DNA from: Sipunculus nudus
Taxonomy: Eukaryota > Annelida > Sipuncula > Golfingiida > Sipunculidae
Assembly: GCA_026874595.1 (NCBI GenBank)
Contig: CM049310.1
Coordinates: 48,123,058 to 48,187,057 of the forward strand
Length of the DNA stretch: 64,000 bases
Reading direction: 5' to 3'
A program made the position numbers and the translations under genes. Shown piece by piece: positions 12,491-24,009 of the stretch (positions are counted from its first letter, which is position 1; every line of letters starts with the position of its first letter). The notes below the pieces were generated by a model, which was not told where the DNA came from, ran no database searches, and saw only the letters and a program-made list of their open reading frames with translations.

Positions 12491-13796
12491 TTTTTAGCTC
12501 AGCTGACTGAAAGTCAACTGAGGTACAGGTGTGACGCTTTGTCCTTTTGGCCGTCTGGTCGTTTTTTAGCAGGGCACTAATCGTTACCGCTTGACCTAGA
12601 AACTTCTAAGTGTACAAATGTGGAGGTCAATAAAAATTCTCCTGGAAAAGCTGAAATAAGGTCAGTTTGACCTTTATCCTCTGAGCTATGGGGCTTGTAT
12701 GTACCCCCAGAATAATTACGTTTTTCAGACTGTTAAATGACAGCAATTATTCAGTTTCTCAGCTGTGTTTTATCCAGTGACCTGAAACCCAGTGTGATTA
12801 TTGACTATCATTGGTTTCTTCAGTTCTTGACGACTGGTGGCGCCACCTATATTTTTTTATATTTTTGATGCCTTTTTTACCCTTTATTTTGAGACTGCCA
12901 ATTAGATTGATTCTATCAGATTTGCAACTGTGGTTTGGTATGTGTCCTGAAACCTTGTGTTGTTTATTAGAGCTCCTCTTGAATAAGGGGATGCCCTTTA
13001 TTAATCACCCTATCCGTGTATCTTTTCGTCTTTCTTGATATCCATAAATTTTGTTTGCTGAGGATAACTCCAGTGTGGATCGATTGACATATTGGATTTC
13101 AAACTTGACTTTAATATGGCCTACCTCTAACTCAAGAACTCTGTTGATTCTGGGGTCATGAGGGCAAAGGTCAAGGTCGCAGGACGGTGAGTACCGACAT
13201 ATTTAGAATATTGTGGATGCATTTTAACCAAAACTTTTCATTCGAAACCTTCCATCTTGCACGTATAGCAGACCTGCCAATAGGTCCTGATTGATTTTTG
13301 GGTCACAAGGTAAAAGGTTAAGGTTATAAGGGCCATCTGTCCACATATTTGTTTCAAGATGATAACTCAAGTTTGGATTGACATATTGTTTTCAAACTTC
13401 ACTTATATATTACCTACCAATAATGTAAGAACCCTCTTGATTTTGGGGTGATAAGGTCAAAGGTCAAGGTCACAGGACCCACTTCTTTCAAAAAGATTGT
13501 AGATGCATTTAAGCCAAACGTGTCATTCCATACCTTTCGTCCCCCATTGGCGCACCTGCCAGAAGGAAAAGGTTCCTATTGATTTTTTTTGGTCACTAGA
13601 TCAAAAGGTCAAGGTCAGGAGGGCCAATTCATTGACAAATTAGTTTATGGATGAAAACTCGAGTGTGGGTAGATTAGTTGGCTTCAGACTGATCACAGGA
13701 CCAATATTCCGGAAGGGGGGGGGGGGGGGGGGACTCATAAACCTATTCTTAAAGTCAAATTCAGCTGAGCGTCAAGATCGACCCATGGGTCCCTAG
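12491..13796 (+). mobile_element. Helentron-like element with ~145-bp internal tandem array
   Basis: Starts TTTTTAGCTCAGCTGA. Near the right end the inverse TCAGCTGAGC occurs, followed by palindrome ACCCATGGGT and CCCTAG|T. Array units with AAGGTCAAGGTC motifs fall at about 13160, 13305, 13450 and 13598. A G run sits near 13716. Confidence 0.65.
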
Positions 13797-14238
13797 TTAT
13801 AAAATGGATTATCTTTGGTTAATAGACTTCAGATATCGGAAAGCCCCTTTAGCTTTTCGGCATCGCATGTGACAGGTACATGCTATAAATCTAAAATTTC
13901 TTTCCCTGGCCCCGTCGGTTCAAGGTCAGTTGGTAACTAGATATAACTGGATATAAATTGATTTGTTCACATTGTTTATAGTAAAATATATACACAGAAA
14001 TATAAAATCTTAGAATTTTATTATCTTTAATTCACCAGCAACTACATTCTTAGTGGAACAGAGAAAATATTAGAAAATAATCCCAATTAGTCAACCACGG
14101 AGTCAATAAATGATTTTTAACAGAACTTTCATTCGCTTATACATATTACTTTAAAATCAATGGACTTGAGTAAGTATATATATAGATATGGTGTCTGGCT
14201 TCAGTAAAGCAAAAGTAATAGAGCGATTAATGTAAACA
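13797..14238. other. Non-coding stretch
   Basis: AT-rich, downstream of the broken terminal exon; no feature seen. Confidence 0.5.
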
Positions 14239-14716
14239 TTACACGGTGTCACAGGAGAAAAGAGCTTTGTAAAATTTCTCCCCCATTCCACTCTGACTTT
14301 GAACGCCACTCATGAACGTCGCTATAACTGCAGCACTATCGCCCTCAAAACACGGGTGCATTGCTTGCGCTCTCACTATTGTTGCTTGACAGCCTTGTTT
14401 GCAAACAGCTCTAGTGACGTCACAGGAAGTCATGATAGATGCCACGCCCCTCTGTACTTTGTTGAGTTCCCTGCTGTTATTGGATTGCAGCTACCCAACT
14501 CGGAAGGCTGAAACATGCCGTTACATATGCTTCTACTCTTAATACTGACGCACTGAGACAATGGACGAGTGATGGGGTAATATTAGAGAACGAAATAACA
14601 CATTTCGTCGGACATGGAGCTTCCAAAATAGGTTGTGTTTTTTTTTGTTTCTGGTTCCAAAGCCGCATGTTATCTTCAAACTGTCTCCAGCACGAAACTC
14701 TAGGCGTTCGGCAAAT
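14239..14716 (-). pseudogene. Broken copy of the monooxygenase terminal exon
   Basis: Aligns with exon 8 of the complete gene (25707-26271) from the acceptor TTTCAG|A. Damage compared with exon 8: one extra base in an A9 run near 14640, a TAA where exon 8 has CAG (before the YYP motif), one base lost near 14465, and an early stop that removes the hydrophobic tail. FRAGDSLKITCGF and SDEMC are still readable, as is the Cys-rich tail (TSCDVTRAVCKQGCQ). The single-base events could partly be assembly error, but the separate stop supports true decay. About 350 bp upstream of the exon also matches the complete gene's intron 7. Confidence 0.85.
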
Positions 14717-15056
14717 CTGAAATTTGTGGAAAAAATTAATAATCTGTGAACTGTCTTGCAAATAGCTACAGCCAACTTCGTAAGACACTGTAGAACATTA
14801 CAAAGATAAATAAAGTAACAAACAGGATGGGCACACCGAGTGAAGGGCAGTTTTTCTTTTGACCCACGGTTAAGATAATAATTCCCCTAGCAACAACTGC
14901 AATTGACATTACTGATGGTTTTACTATTACTATCAGAAAGTAAGTGTTTGTTTACCTTAACTCACAAGGATGATTTCGTAATTTATTGTCGTCTAGTTAT
15001 ACCAATCGAGGAATCAACGGAAAATTAAGAACATACTTATGTCTGTAAGCGGACCG

Positions 15057-15087
<31 letters not shown>

Positions 15088-15539
15088 CTCTCTGTATGAA
15101 TGTTAAAGCTGAATGAGTCCCGCTGACGTGTGTAATCATCTGTCTGTTAACAAAAGTAAGTTTTCTCTCTACAATGCTTGGAGCGATACTCCTGCGAAAT
15201 TTTGCTAATAAGTGACTAAGTAGGCAGCAGATTAAAATTGGTGATTTCATGTGCGCTTTGTGTAGTATGGACCCATTTAGAAAATGCAACCATTAAACAT
15301 TGTGCATTTATGGTTTAACTAAAAAAATTAAAGAACGTGCATCATATTGTCATATATCTCTGCCATACAAATTTTTAAGAAAATTGGCCCAACTAGTTTT
15401 AAGGAGCATGTCAAACAAATTTGTATTTTTGGCCATTTTCAATCAAACTCAGACACAACGGATGGCTTTTCCAAACATAGGCTGCATGAATTCTTACTTT
15501 ATTTTACATATATATATATACTGTTACGGAGACAAATTT

Positions 15540-15640
15540 CTCAGGGGGAAAACATTGGGCCGATCGGGGATTCGAACACATGTCGGTGGCGCACAAGTCC
15601 GGCGTACCAACCTCTTCGCTAGAAAAGCGTGCTTCACTAG
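15540..15640 (-). repeat. tRNA-like SINE-type sequence
   Basis: The minus strand reads TAGCGAAGAGGTTGGTACG (A-box-like) and, about 35 nt on, GTGTTCGAATCCCC (B-box-like). It sits between TGTTACGG near 15522 and CCGTAACA near 15675. It lacks a convincing acceptor stem, so a tRNA-derived repeat rather than a tRNA gene. Confidence 0.5.
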
Positions 15641-15892
15641 CGAGACAATTCGGTCCGCTTTTATGTCACCCCGTAACAATATTGTTACGGAACCTAATAT
15701 AAACAGATCACGTATGCGTGATGAACACAAATTTTGTAATGGAAATAAAAACAAATTAGACTCAGTAACACTAGGCAGCGTGAAATGTCTAGGGAATGAA
15801 TAAAGAAGTCAGTGGTTTTTTGTTAACAAATAACTATAATTTATTCTTAAAACAACCCTAACAATACAATACACTAAATCAATACAATTGTA

Positions 15893-15914
15893 CAGTTATT
15901 ATTCTATAAAACAT
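15893..15914 (-). pseudogene. First exon remnant cut after about seven codons
   Basis: The minus strand gives ATG then codons for FYRIIT, matching exon 1 of the complete gene, and then breaks into unrelated sequence. The promoter-side block to the right (TATA-like motif near 16035-16042) is preserved. This is the left breakpoint of segmental copy 2. Confidence 0.75.
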
Positions 15915-17041
15915 GTCAATACTTTACAAGCACGACTCAACTGGAAGCTGCTTCAAACAAAACCCGATTCCCTTCAAGAGGAACTGAACTTACGGCCGTC
16001 GCGGCTTCTCGCTCGTGGGCTCAGAGAATTTATGTTTATATTTCTGCATGGGTGTACGCGTTCACCGGGGCTTGAATTTTCCAGTTTGCCCGTAACTTAT
16101 GCAAAAAAACGGAATTTTCAAAGGAATTTTTAATGACGTGACACCAAAATATAATAATATTACACTCATTATCAATAATACTTAAAGTAATAAATCACAT
16201 GCATGTGTTGACTAAATCTGAGGTTTACTGGAGGAACTAGAGTCTTATGAAACACTAATCGAGTGAAATGGTCGACCTCGAGGTAGTCTCGGATTCTCTA
16301 CCGCATGCTATACTTAATCAGAATCAGAATCAGAATAAATGATTTTCAAATAATATCGTATGCACATTATTTTATGAAAGGATTATACCCGACAGGACAA
16401 TTTATCAAATTGGGAGCCCCCTATCAATAACTTGAACACATGTTATTGTATGTAGATCTCCTTGCTAAACGCCCATACTTTTTCCTATCTTAATTTTTCA
16501 GTTGACGCGTGAGTCGCCTTCTCACAAAAGATGTACACCTTAAATCTAACCTCCTCTTTATTTACATGGGCAATCATCCAAATATGTACCATGAGCGGTA
16601 ATACAAGGGTATTCCATATATGGTATTTTACAAAACCTTATGATATTGTTCTTAGAAGATTAAAGGGAAATGTAATAGAAGGGAGAGATTTTTTTTTCGC
16701 AAAAGATTATTATTACCTGCAATCACCCTCAGAAGGAAATATTTTGCATACCGTAACATCAATAGGATTTCAGTATTAAAGTCCTGGTTATGAAACACAC
16801 ATCGCATAGCTGATATTCAAACACCTCCATCCTCATCAAATCACTCTAACAATTTTTTAAATTCGTTTAAAGTATCTTTTTGTTAACTGATTTTCGGGGC
16901 CCCTAAATATCGGGGGCCCTGGCTGTATCCCAGTCAGTCATCCCCTTAAATCTGCCCCTGCCGTGCACGCAAAATATAAACAAGAATTGTATGATTGAAG
17001 ACGTGTTTAAAAGTCGATATATAAGCCTTTGGTAGCATGCA

Positions 17042-18059
17042 TCTAATACTTATAAAAGGAATTCGGTCCACATTTGTTTGCAATGTTCTCTGAAACCACG
17101 TTGCCTATGAAACTGTGACATACCTCATTTAAAGGTTATTTTCCCCACAGTGACACAGGCGATATGAGAATAAATAATTTTTAATGTACACATCATTTTG
17201 AGTGATTTTTCCGCTTTTTTTTACTTGCACGGAGGTTAGACCGAGCACAGCCGAACTGCCTTCGGCAATGACCGGAATGCTTGTGTCATGGACACAAACC
17301 ACACGATTAATTATTGTTCATATGAATAATGCTTGCTTTCAGTGAGGGATTTGAGCATGTCTGGCCTTTCATTGGACCCAGGCTCTCACCCAAGTGCGTG
17401 GTCAGTAAAAGAGAAAAAACACTTGCTTGATGAAATGAAGGGTTTAACCAAGGAGAATTAATGACAAAACCTAATTCAGGGTCCCAAACTTCCGGAACAG
17501 GGTTGGGGTGGGATGGGGCGGGGTTTTCAGGCTTCAAAATTGGTCTGATACGATGAAAAAAAATTGCGGCCGCTGAAAATTGGATATGGACCATCTGCAT
17601 ATAGTCCCCTTCGGTCCTCTTCTGCTTTTTATGAGGTATGCATATTTCTGTTTCTTTCTTCAGGAACAGTTTCCTTGCAATATACATTAAATTAATCTTT
17701 CATGTGTTCCTCACATCAACCTGTTCTTTATACGTCCAACGATAGAAACCAGTCAAATATCATCAAAATCCTGAATGCCCCCCCCCCCCCCCGTCTCATT
17801 CCGGTTCACAATGTAAACATCATCACTGACAGGTCTTCAAGGTAAACACACCGGGAGATGATTTTTTTTTGGCCACCAGCAGAGCGCCACAAAATAAATG
17901 TAAAAAATATTTTTACATATCTTTTTGAGACAGTATCCCACTGAAAACCTATATTTTCTTTTAACTTTTAGAATAAAACCTGAGCCAACATTCCACATCT
18001 CAGTTAATATATCTCCCTAACCCCGGTAAAAAGCCCGGTATACAGGGTTTATCAGCTAG
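17042..18059 (+). mobile_element. Helitron (1018 bp), with an empty site in the sister segment
   Basis: 5' end TCTAATACTTATAAAAGG; 3' end CCCGGTATACAGGG-TTTATCAG-CTAG. Flanks are GCATGCA on the left and T on the right. The unoccupied site at about 4455-4475 reads GCATGCA then TTTATTATATAG, so insertion was precisely between A and T with no target duplication. A longer copy lies at 30830-33247. The minus-strand open frame at 17307-17687 lies inside and is not a recognised protein; no Rep/helicase motif seen. Confidence 0.85.
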
Positions 18060-18578
18060 TGAATTATATAGTAGGTTACGTTAGGTTTGTTTAGCGGCTT
18101 TGCACAGGTTTAATCTTTATGCATGTATTACTTACGTAAACATTTTTATTTACAGGTAGATCTATCCTACTGGAAAAGGTCAGGTTTGCTTACTTACACT
18201 GATAGATCTGCGCATATAGAAACACTTCATGTTGCCCTAAAAATAGCTTACTCTGATATATACCTTGTTCACGTATAATCAAGCAAATTAACTGTTCCTC
18301 ATACCTATGCACAAACTATATGTGTATTTATTAGAGAATTGGCGCTATATAAATACTATATATTATTATTTTTTTATATTTGGATATTACACGGTGGACT
18401 GCATTTCTAATTTTTTGTTTGCCCAAACGTCATGGGTTCTCGCTCAGTGGTCAGAAAGAGTGTCTCTTTATAAATACTTCTGCATTGGTGACCTTGGATC
18501 ACTGACTATATGGATAGTTAGAGAAAATAAATCATCAGAACTTTCTTTTGGCAGATATGTATAGAAAATTAATAATTA

Positions 18579-18846
18579 TCTACACCAGAAGGTTATGCGT
18601 TCATCCAAATTCGTATGTGTGTGAATCCCATTGCATGTCATGAAGAATCGGTTAGGTTTGGATCCGGATTATGATCCGGATTGAGGAACGTCATCAAGGA
18701 ATATTCACAAATGTACAGTCAGTTATGAACGAATCAACCTAAGAGGCTGGGCCGAATAAGTGAAGGTAAACACGCTTTTGGGAGCATCCTACAACACATA
18801 CTTCCAGATGTAATAGGCGTGCATTCCATAGAATGCAGATTTTAAG
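18579..18846 (+). mobile_element. Helitron-like R1 element
   Basis: Starts A|TCTACACCAGAAGG; ends with hairpin GCATTC-GAATGC and a mutated tail. Counterpart of 4953-5239 within the segmental duplication. Confidence 0.6.
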
Positions 18847-19001
18847 TATTCAGTGACTGTTTTACATACTCGTTTGTTATCAATTATACTAAAATGCAAC
18901 CGGTTTAATCGAAAGAAATCGATCAATTATCGATACAATCGATTAATTGACTTAACACTTGTATATATAACATTTTTTATATTCTAAGGTACCCCTCGGC
19001 A

Positions 19002-19005
<4 letters not shown>

Positions 19006-19058
<53 letters not shown>
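19006..19058. repeat. (TA)n microsatellite
   Basis: Uninterrupted TA tract; absent from the matching place in copy 1 near 5400. Confidence 0.97.
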
Positions 19059-19061
<3 letters not shown>

Positions 19062-19513
19062 ATATTTATCTTCTTTTTAATCATCAGACGGATACTGGCG
19101 ACTTTTTTTTTTCCATAACTCACCCTATGATATGCTCTATCAACTGATCCCCTATGTGTTGCTGTTACTGAAACAAGATTGCATGGAAAATTCATATATT
19201 AGCCAAAGAAGCATGAATACCCCGCATATATATGACACCTAGGGTCCATTATTTTTACCGTTTCTTGCATGGTCTGTTGGTTCCCATTAAGTAACAGTTA
19301 ATGACATTCGTAAACTTACTCTGAAGTGTTGTACTTTGAACAATGTCCAACTGTCCCCCATGGGTTTCATGGTCAGTACACTAGTACTATGTCGCGTTAC
19401 CATACCGGGTATAATTAGCCGGGATTACAGATGCCGTGCACATAAAATGCAAACAGAAATTGTATGATTTAAGACTTGTTTAAAAGTCGATATATTTTCT
19501 TTTGTAAGCCTTG

Positions 19514-20797
19514 GTCACAATGTCACGGATGAGGGTACGGACCTCGAGGGAGTGTCCAAGTTAGACTGTTCATGGACCATCCGTGGGAAACTCACTTTTT
19601 TGCTTGCCGGAAATCTTTGATTTCGGCAAGCATATTGATCAGTTCCGTATGTCTGTTTGTTTGTCAGTGGCCACTTTACAGGTCGCAATTTTGCAGCAAT
19701 CGTTTTCAAACCCAATTGCTTGAAAATTAAAAGTTGCAGGAGGCGGTTGTTTTTGGGTCAAGGTCATCAGAAAGTTTGAAATTTTCATTTCGTCATAACT
19801 TCGTTAATATGAGCTCTATCTTCACAAACTATAGCTCATTTTCTTCCTCCGGGTCTATTTCATATACTTGTTAAGTCAGCTAATCTCAAACTAGTTTCAG
19901 TTTGACAATATGTCTTTCTGTTTGTCAGTTGTCCTCAATTTCGATAGCCTGTTGGTTTCTGCCTCTTACATATAGCATTCTACAGGCCACAATTTTGCAG
20001 GAATTACTTTGTCACTTACACATATTGTTTATCGGGACGATTTTTTCGATATATATGTATATATAATTTAAATAGGTCAAAGTTCAAGGTTTAAAGTATT
20101 AAAACACCTCCAAATCTTATTTTCCTCATAACTTTGTCAATATTGGTCCTATTTTCACAGTCTATGGCTCATTTTGTTACTCTTCTTCATGGCATGGTTT
20201 AGTCAATTGTCCTTCACTTTGTGTCACTTTGTCACTATGTCTGTCTGTTTGTCGGTTTTGCGCATTTACGCCTTTTTGTTTGTTCTTGTGCATTACATAT
20301 AATATTCTTCAGGCGACACTTTTGCAGAGTAACATAAACTATAACTAATTTTATTCTCTTGACCTTCTCCATAAGCTTATCTGATCATCTGTTTTTTCAG
20401 ATGTGTCACGTTGTCAGTATGTATGTCTGTTTGTCAGTAGTTCTCAATTTTGCCTGCTTCCTGGTTCTTGCCTCTTACATTTAGCATTCTACAGGCCATT
20501 GTTTTGCAGGAATCCTTTAAACTGGTACATCTTTTGTCTTATACTAATATCTCGAAAGTGATTTTTTTATTTTCGCTAAATAGCCGCTAGGGGGCGCTGC
20601 ACCCGAAACATGCAATATAGCATTTTATGGCCATATCTCCATAACTATATCTTAAAACTGTATATGTATTTTTAATAGGTCCAAGTTCATGGTCAAGTTC
20701 ATCAAAACAAGTCAAAATCTTAACTCGATCGAACACCAGGGATGGTCCTTAGCTTCCCTTCTTTGTTGATCTGCGGTGAGATCCGTTACAGTGTGAT
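19514..20797. mobile_element. Inverted-repeat element with replaced centre
   Basis: Left end GTCACAATGTCACGGAT and right end ...CCGTTACAGTGTGAT match 5899-6560, but 19598-20737 is unrelated. It starts with a perfect-looking hairpin GCTTGCCGGAAATC / GATTTCGGCAAGC and contains repeated TATGTCTGTTTGTTTGTCAG and ACAGGCCACAATTTTGCAGG units. Confidence 0.55.
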
Positions 20798-21529
20798 TAC
20801 TATTTATGTATTTATTTATTACAACATCTCCCTGGGTAGCCTTTATCTGAATCAAATTCTGTTTACAATGTTATTTAATACATTATGAAATCAAAATAAA
20901 ATACAATGTCCATTAAGCACATTAAACTAAAATGACATTATGCATTCACATTAAGCGAAAACGCAGTAAATGCGTAGCTTAAATTGAAGTACAAATATAT
21001 ATACATGGTAGAGTGACGTTATGAAAAGTATGCAACAGAGTTGCTAAATATATAAAACGAGGCCTGGTTAAAACCACAGATAAAACACCACACAGTGTAC
21101 AACTGAAACGTGTATATAAAAGAGTAGATAAAATGGGCATAAGCACGGAATTCTTAAGATGACCCTTAAATATTAGTATTATTTTAGCTACAAAAGTAAA
21201 AAATAAAAAGAAAGTTACTCTACTATGGTATTATATACAACAAAATATAAGCGCGCTAGCCTTTTAAAGCTCTTTAGATTGTTGGAATGTTTTAGTTTTA
21301 TCGGAAGTCTATTCCATAGAAATTACCTGCATAAAAGAAGGAGGATTTAGGACTTGTGTGCGCGGTTTCAGAATAATAACATTGGAGTTTACTGATGGGC
21401 AAGTGTTATACTGATGCACATCACTGATAAAAGTAGGCCTAAAATGTTTGATAAGATAAGAAGAGGTGAGTCTATTGAAACATGTTCATGTCAATATCGA
21501 TAAAAGGTACATGTACCGTTGCTCTTTGT

Positions 21530-22800
21530 TCATCCATCCATTGTCATGGATGACTGCAAAGCTGCTATGCGAGTTATCATTAATGCTCGAGATTGTTCTG
21601 GCTGCTCGACCTTGAAGCCACTGAATGTGAAACGAAATGTACGAGCACAGTTACCGCAAACAGTATGGCCATAATCAATATTTGGCTGAATAAACGCATG
21701 ATAAAAGTTATTCAAGTATTTTCAGGGCAAAATTTACTAATCGGTGCAGTAGTCCTTTATTTCAGCATAATCTCTTCATTGCTACTTTTGTCTGATTCTT
21801 CCGTTATATATGGCGATCAATTACAATTTCCATATGGAGAACATCTTCAACACTCACTACTGGACAATCACCTATACTAATTGACAGGTTATCATTACAC
21901 CTGCGTTGTATGGAGCGTATTAATATGGAAGCTGATTTTTTCGACATTTGTTTAGAGCTTATTAATATGCATCCAATTAATTACTTGGGGAAGGCCAGTC
22001 TGAGGCTTGTTTTGGGAAGTATTGACGTCAGGGCCGTTTACATATATCGTTATATCCATTTCGCTACGGGGACATTAACAGGTAAGCGCAGAATGGTGTC
22101 TTGAGGCACCTATAGTTGTAATTACCTTTTTCGTTTATTTGCCATTGCATTTATATATTGGAACTACTCAGCGCATTTCCAGTCATCAGTAACTACTCCA
22201 GTAGTAAGGGACTGGTTTAAAATATGCGTAAGAGAGGAAGCGAGAAGATCTGCGGCATCGCAAAATGCCAGATATGTTTTATAGTTCAAGGTCACGTTTG
22301 CTTTTCGGTAGCAGATGATTAAGAACAATACGGCTATTAATTAGTGCAAATACAGTTGTTTTAGATGAATTAGGGATATAGAAGTGTTGCAGTGACTGAT
22401 GGGTAAACGTATTGGATAATTTCTTTCTTATTGAGGCAAAATGTTCATTGAGTTCGTCGGCGATTAAACTGTCAGAGTTACGCTCGCACCTATTTTTGGT
22501 TGATTCAAGTGTTAAAGAGTTTACCACATTTGTTTGTAGGAGTTTGATTAGGTTATATTATCATTGTAAAATTACCTTTTCAGAGTTTTTTCACGCAGGT
22601 CAACAGACTGCGAAGTTTGCGAAAATGGTTCCATAAAGTGGGACTGTCATTTTTTAAAGGCTACTTTTCTAGCTCTTTCACGGCTATAAATGAATTGTTG
22701 AATGTGTTGAGTCATCCAAGGTTTTTGCGGTCACGCTTGACACGAAAAGTCTTTAAAAGGGCATGCCTGTCGTAAGGAAATAATCACGCCTGAGTTCCTT
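21530..22800 (-). pseudogene. Degenerate LINE reverse transcriptase fragment
   Basis: Minus-strand pieces in several frames match the order of Jockey/CR1-like ORF2: a QHIQQFI-type linker near 22690, ADELNEHFASI near 22440, ADLLASSLTHILNQSLTTGV then TDDWKCAE near 22200, and FYHAFIQPNIDYGHTVCGNC near 21690. Stops and gaps throughout; inactive. Confidence 0.7.
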
Positions 22801-23215
22801 GGTAAACACAGTGAAATGTTATGGAAACTTAAATGGCTTTTCTGAAAGCACCAGGGTCGTATCCAGAGTAACAAATTTATCTTTATGTACATCATTCTTA
22901 TCATGGTAGTTAAGCTGTGTATAAATTATAGGATAGTCACTTAGAGACCAAGGATCTGGAGGTAATTGTGGTCAGAAAAGGGTGGTCTATTATATACACG
23001 CTTTTAATACATGCATGTTGTTCAACAGTTCATCTGCTAAGATACATTCGGAGTTATTTTCAGTCAGTTTAGAACAAAACTGGGAGTATAATGATCCATT
23101 ACAAGTAAAGCAACTTCTCCGCAATGGTTACGTCTGTCTTTACGGGATATATGGTAGCCTTGAATATTTAATTCAGAGTCAGAAATAGTGTCCTACACGT
23201 ACTGTAGACCGCCTA
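22800..23215. other. Non-coding stretch
   Basis: No feature seen beyond possible further LINE decay. Confidence 0.4.
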
Positions 23216-23859
23216 AGGCCGTATCCGCACTTGCAAATAATCCGGATCGTGAATCGGTTTACTCTTTCCGCACAAGGCTACTAATCCACATCAGTTCGGT
23301 TTACTGTGGTCAGCTTGATCTTGAGGCTGACTATGGTGGTCCGGTTTACGTTTGTCCGGTTTTCAGTAAACCGGTTTCTCGTGCATACAGGCAAACCTGC
23401 TTCTAGTCCGGATGAGTCCAGTTTCAGCGGACGGCATTGACCGCTACCCTTCATGCTGCCCCAGCATGCATTCCGCGTGGGAGTGCTCCATAGCAGGCCT
23501 GGTCGGATTATGAACTGAGTGCGGACAACAAACTCACGATGTGTTGTATAAACCGGTTTAGGCTTTAGTAATGCGAACTACAGTACTAACGAAAAGCGGA
23601 CTACTTCGAAAGTTATTAAAGTAAAAAAGGTTTAGGTGATCCGTTTTAGGCCGTATCCATACTTGGTTCGGATTAGAAGCGGATTTCCCCTTACGCACTA
23701 GAAACCGGTTTATTGTAAACCAGACTTAAATAAGGTGGACTACTGTTTACCGCCTTTCAAGCGGACTATAGTGAACCGAATTGATGCGGATTAGTGACCT
23801 AGTGCGGACAGAGTAAACTGATTCACAATCCGGATTATTTGCTGGTGCGGATACGGCCT
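23216..23859. mobile_element. Composite inverted-repeat element flanked by TA
   Basis: Left end AGGCCGTATCCGCACTTGC and right end its near-inverse, extending about 60 bp (CAAATAATCCGGAT, GTGAATC, GTTTACTCT). TA lies at both outer borders, fitting a Tc1/mariner-like MITE. A second left-type terminus begins at 23648, giving an internal 212-bp element that shares the right end. Confidence 0.75.
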
Positions 23860-24009
23860 TACAGTGAGGACTGAGTGAAACTTGAAAATAGTAATCAATC
23901 ATTTAAACCAAGATGTTAAGGGTTGAATAAGTGACAGTAGTGTATGAAGGTGTAGGAGTGGAGTATCCCGAGCAACAAAGGCAGATAACATCTGATTGTA
24001 TTAAGCTGA

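Larger units (their letters stand above)
15893..21340. repeat. Segmental duplication, copy 2
   Basis: Same orientation as 3843-8370. Matches include the promoter block, CGTGCACGCAAAATATAAAC near 16965, R1 element (18579), ATCGATT repeat, inverted-repeat element (19514) and the AAAGCTCTTTAGATTG tail near 21265. It carries a Helitron (17042-18059) and about 1.1 kb at 19598-20737 absent from copy 1. Confidence 0.75.

Noticed and set aside
15300-15803. 167-codon plus-strand frame
   Set aside because: Runs through a tRNA-like repeat and low-complexity sequence; antisense frame also open; no family match.
17307-17687. 126-codon minus-strand frame
   Set aside because: Inside the Helitron; no Rep or helicase motif, and the second copy does not keep the frame.
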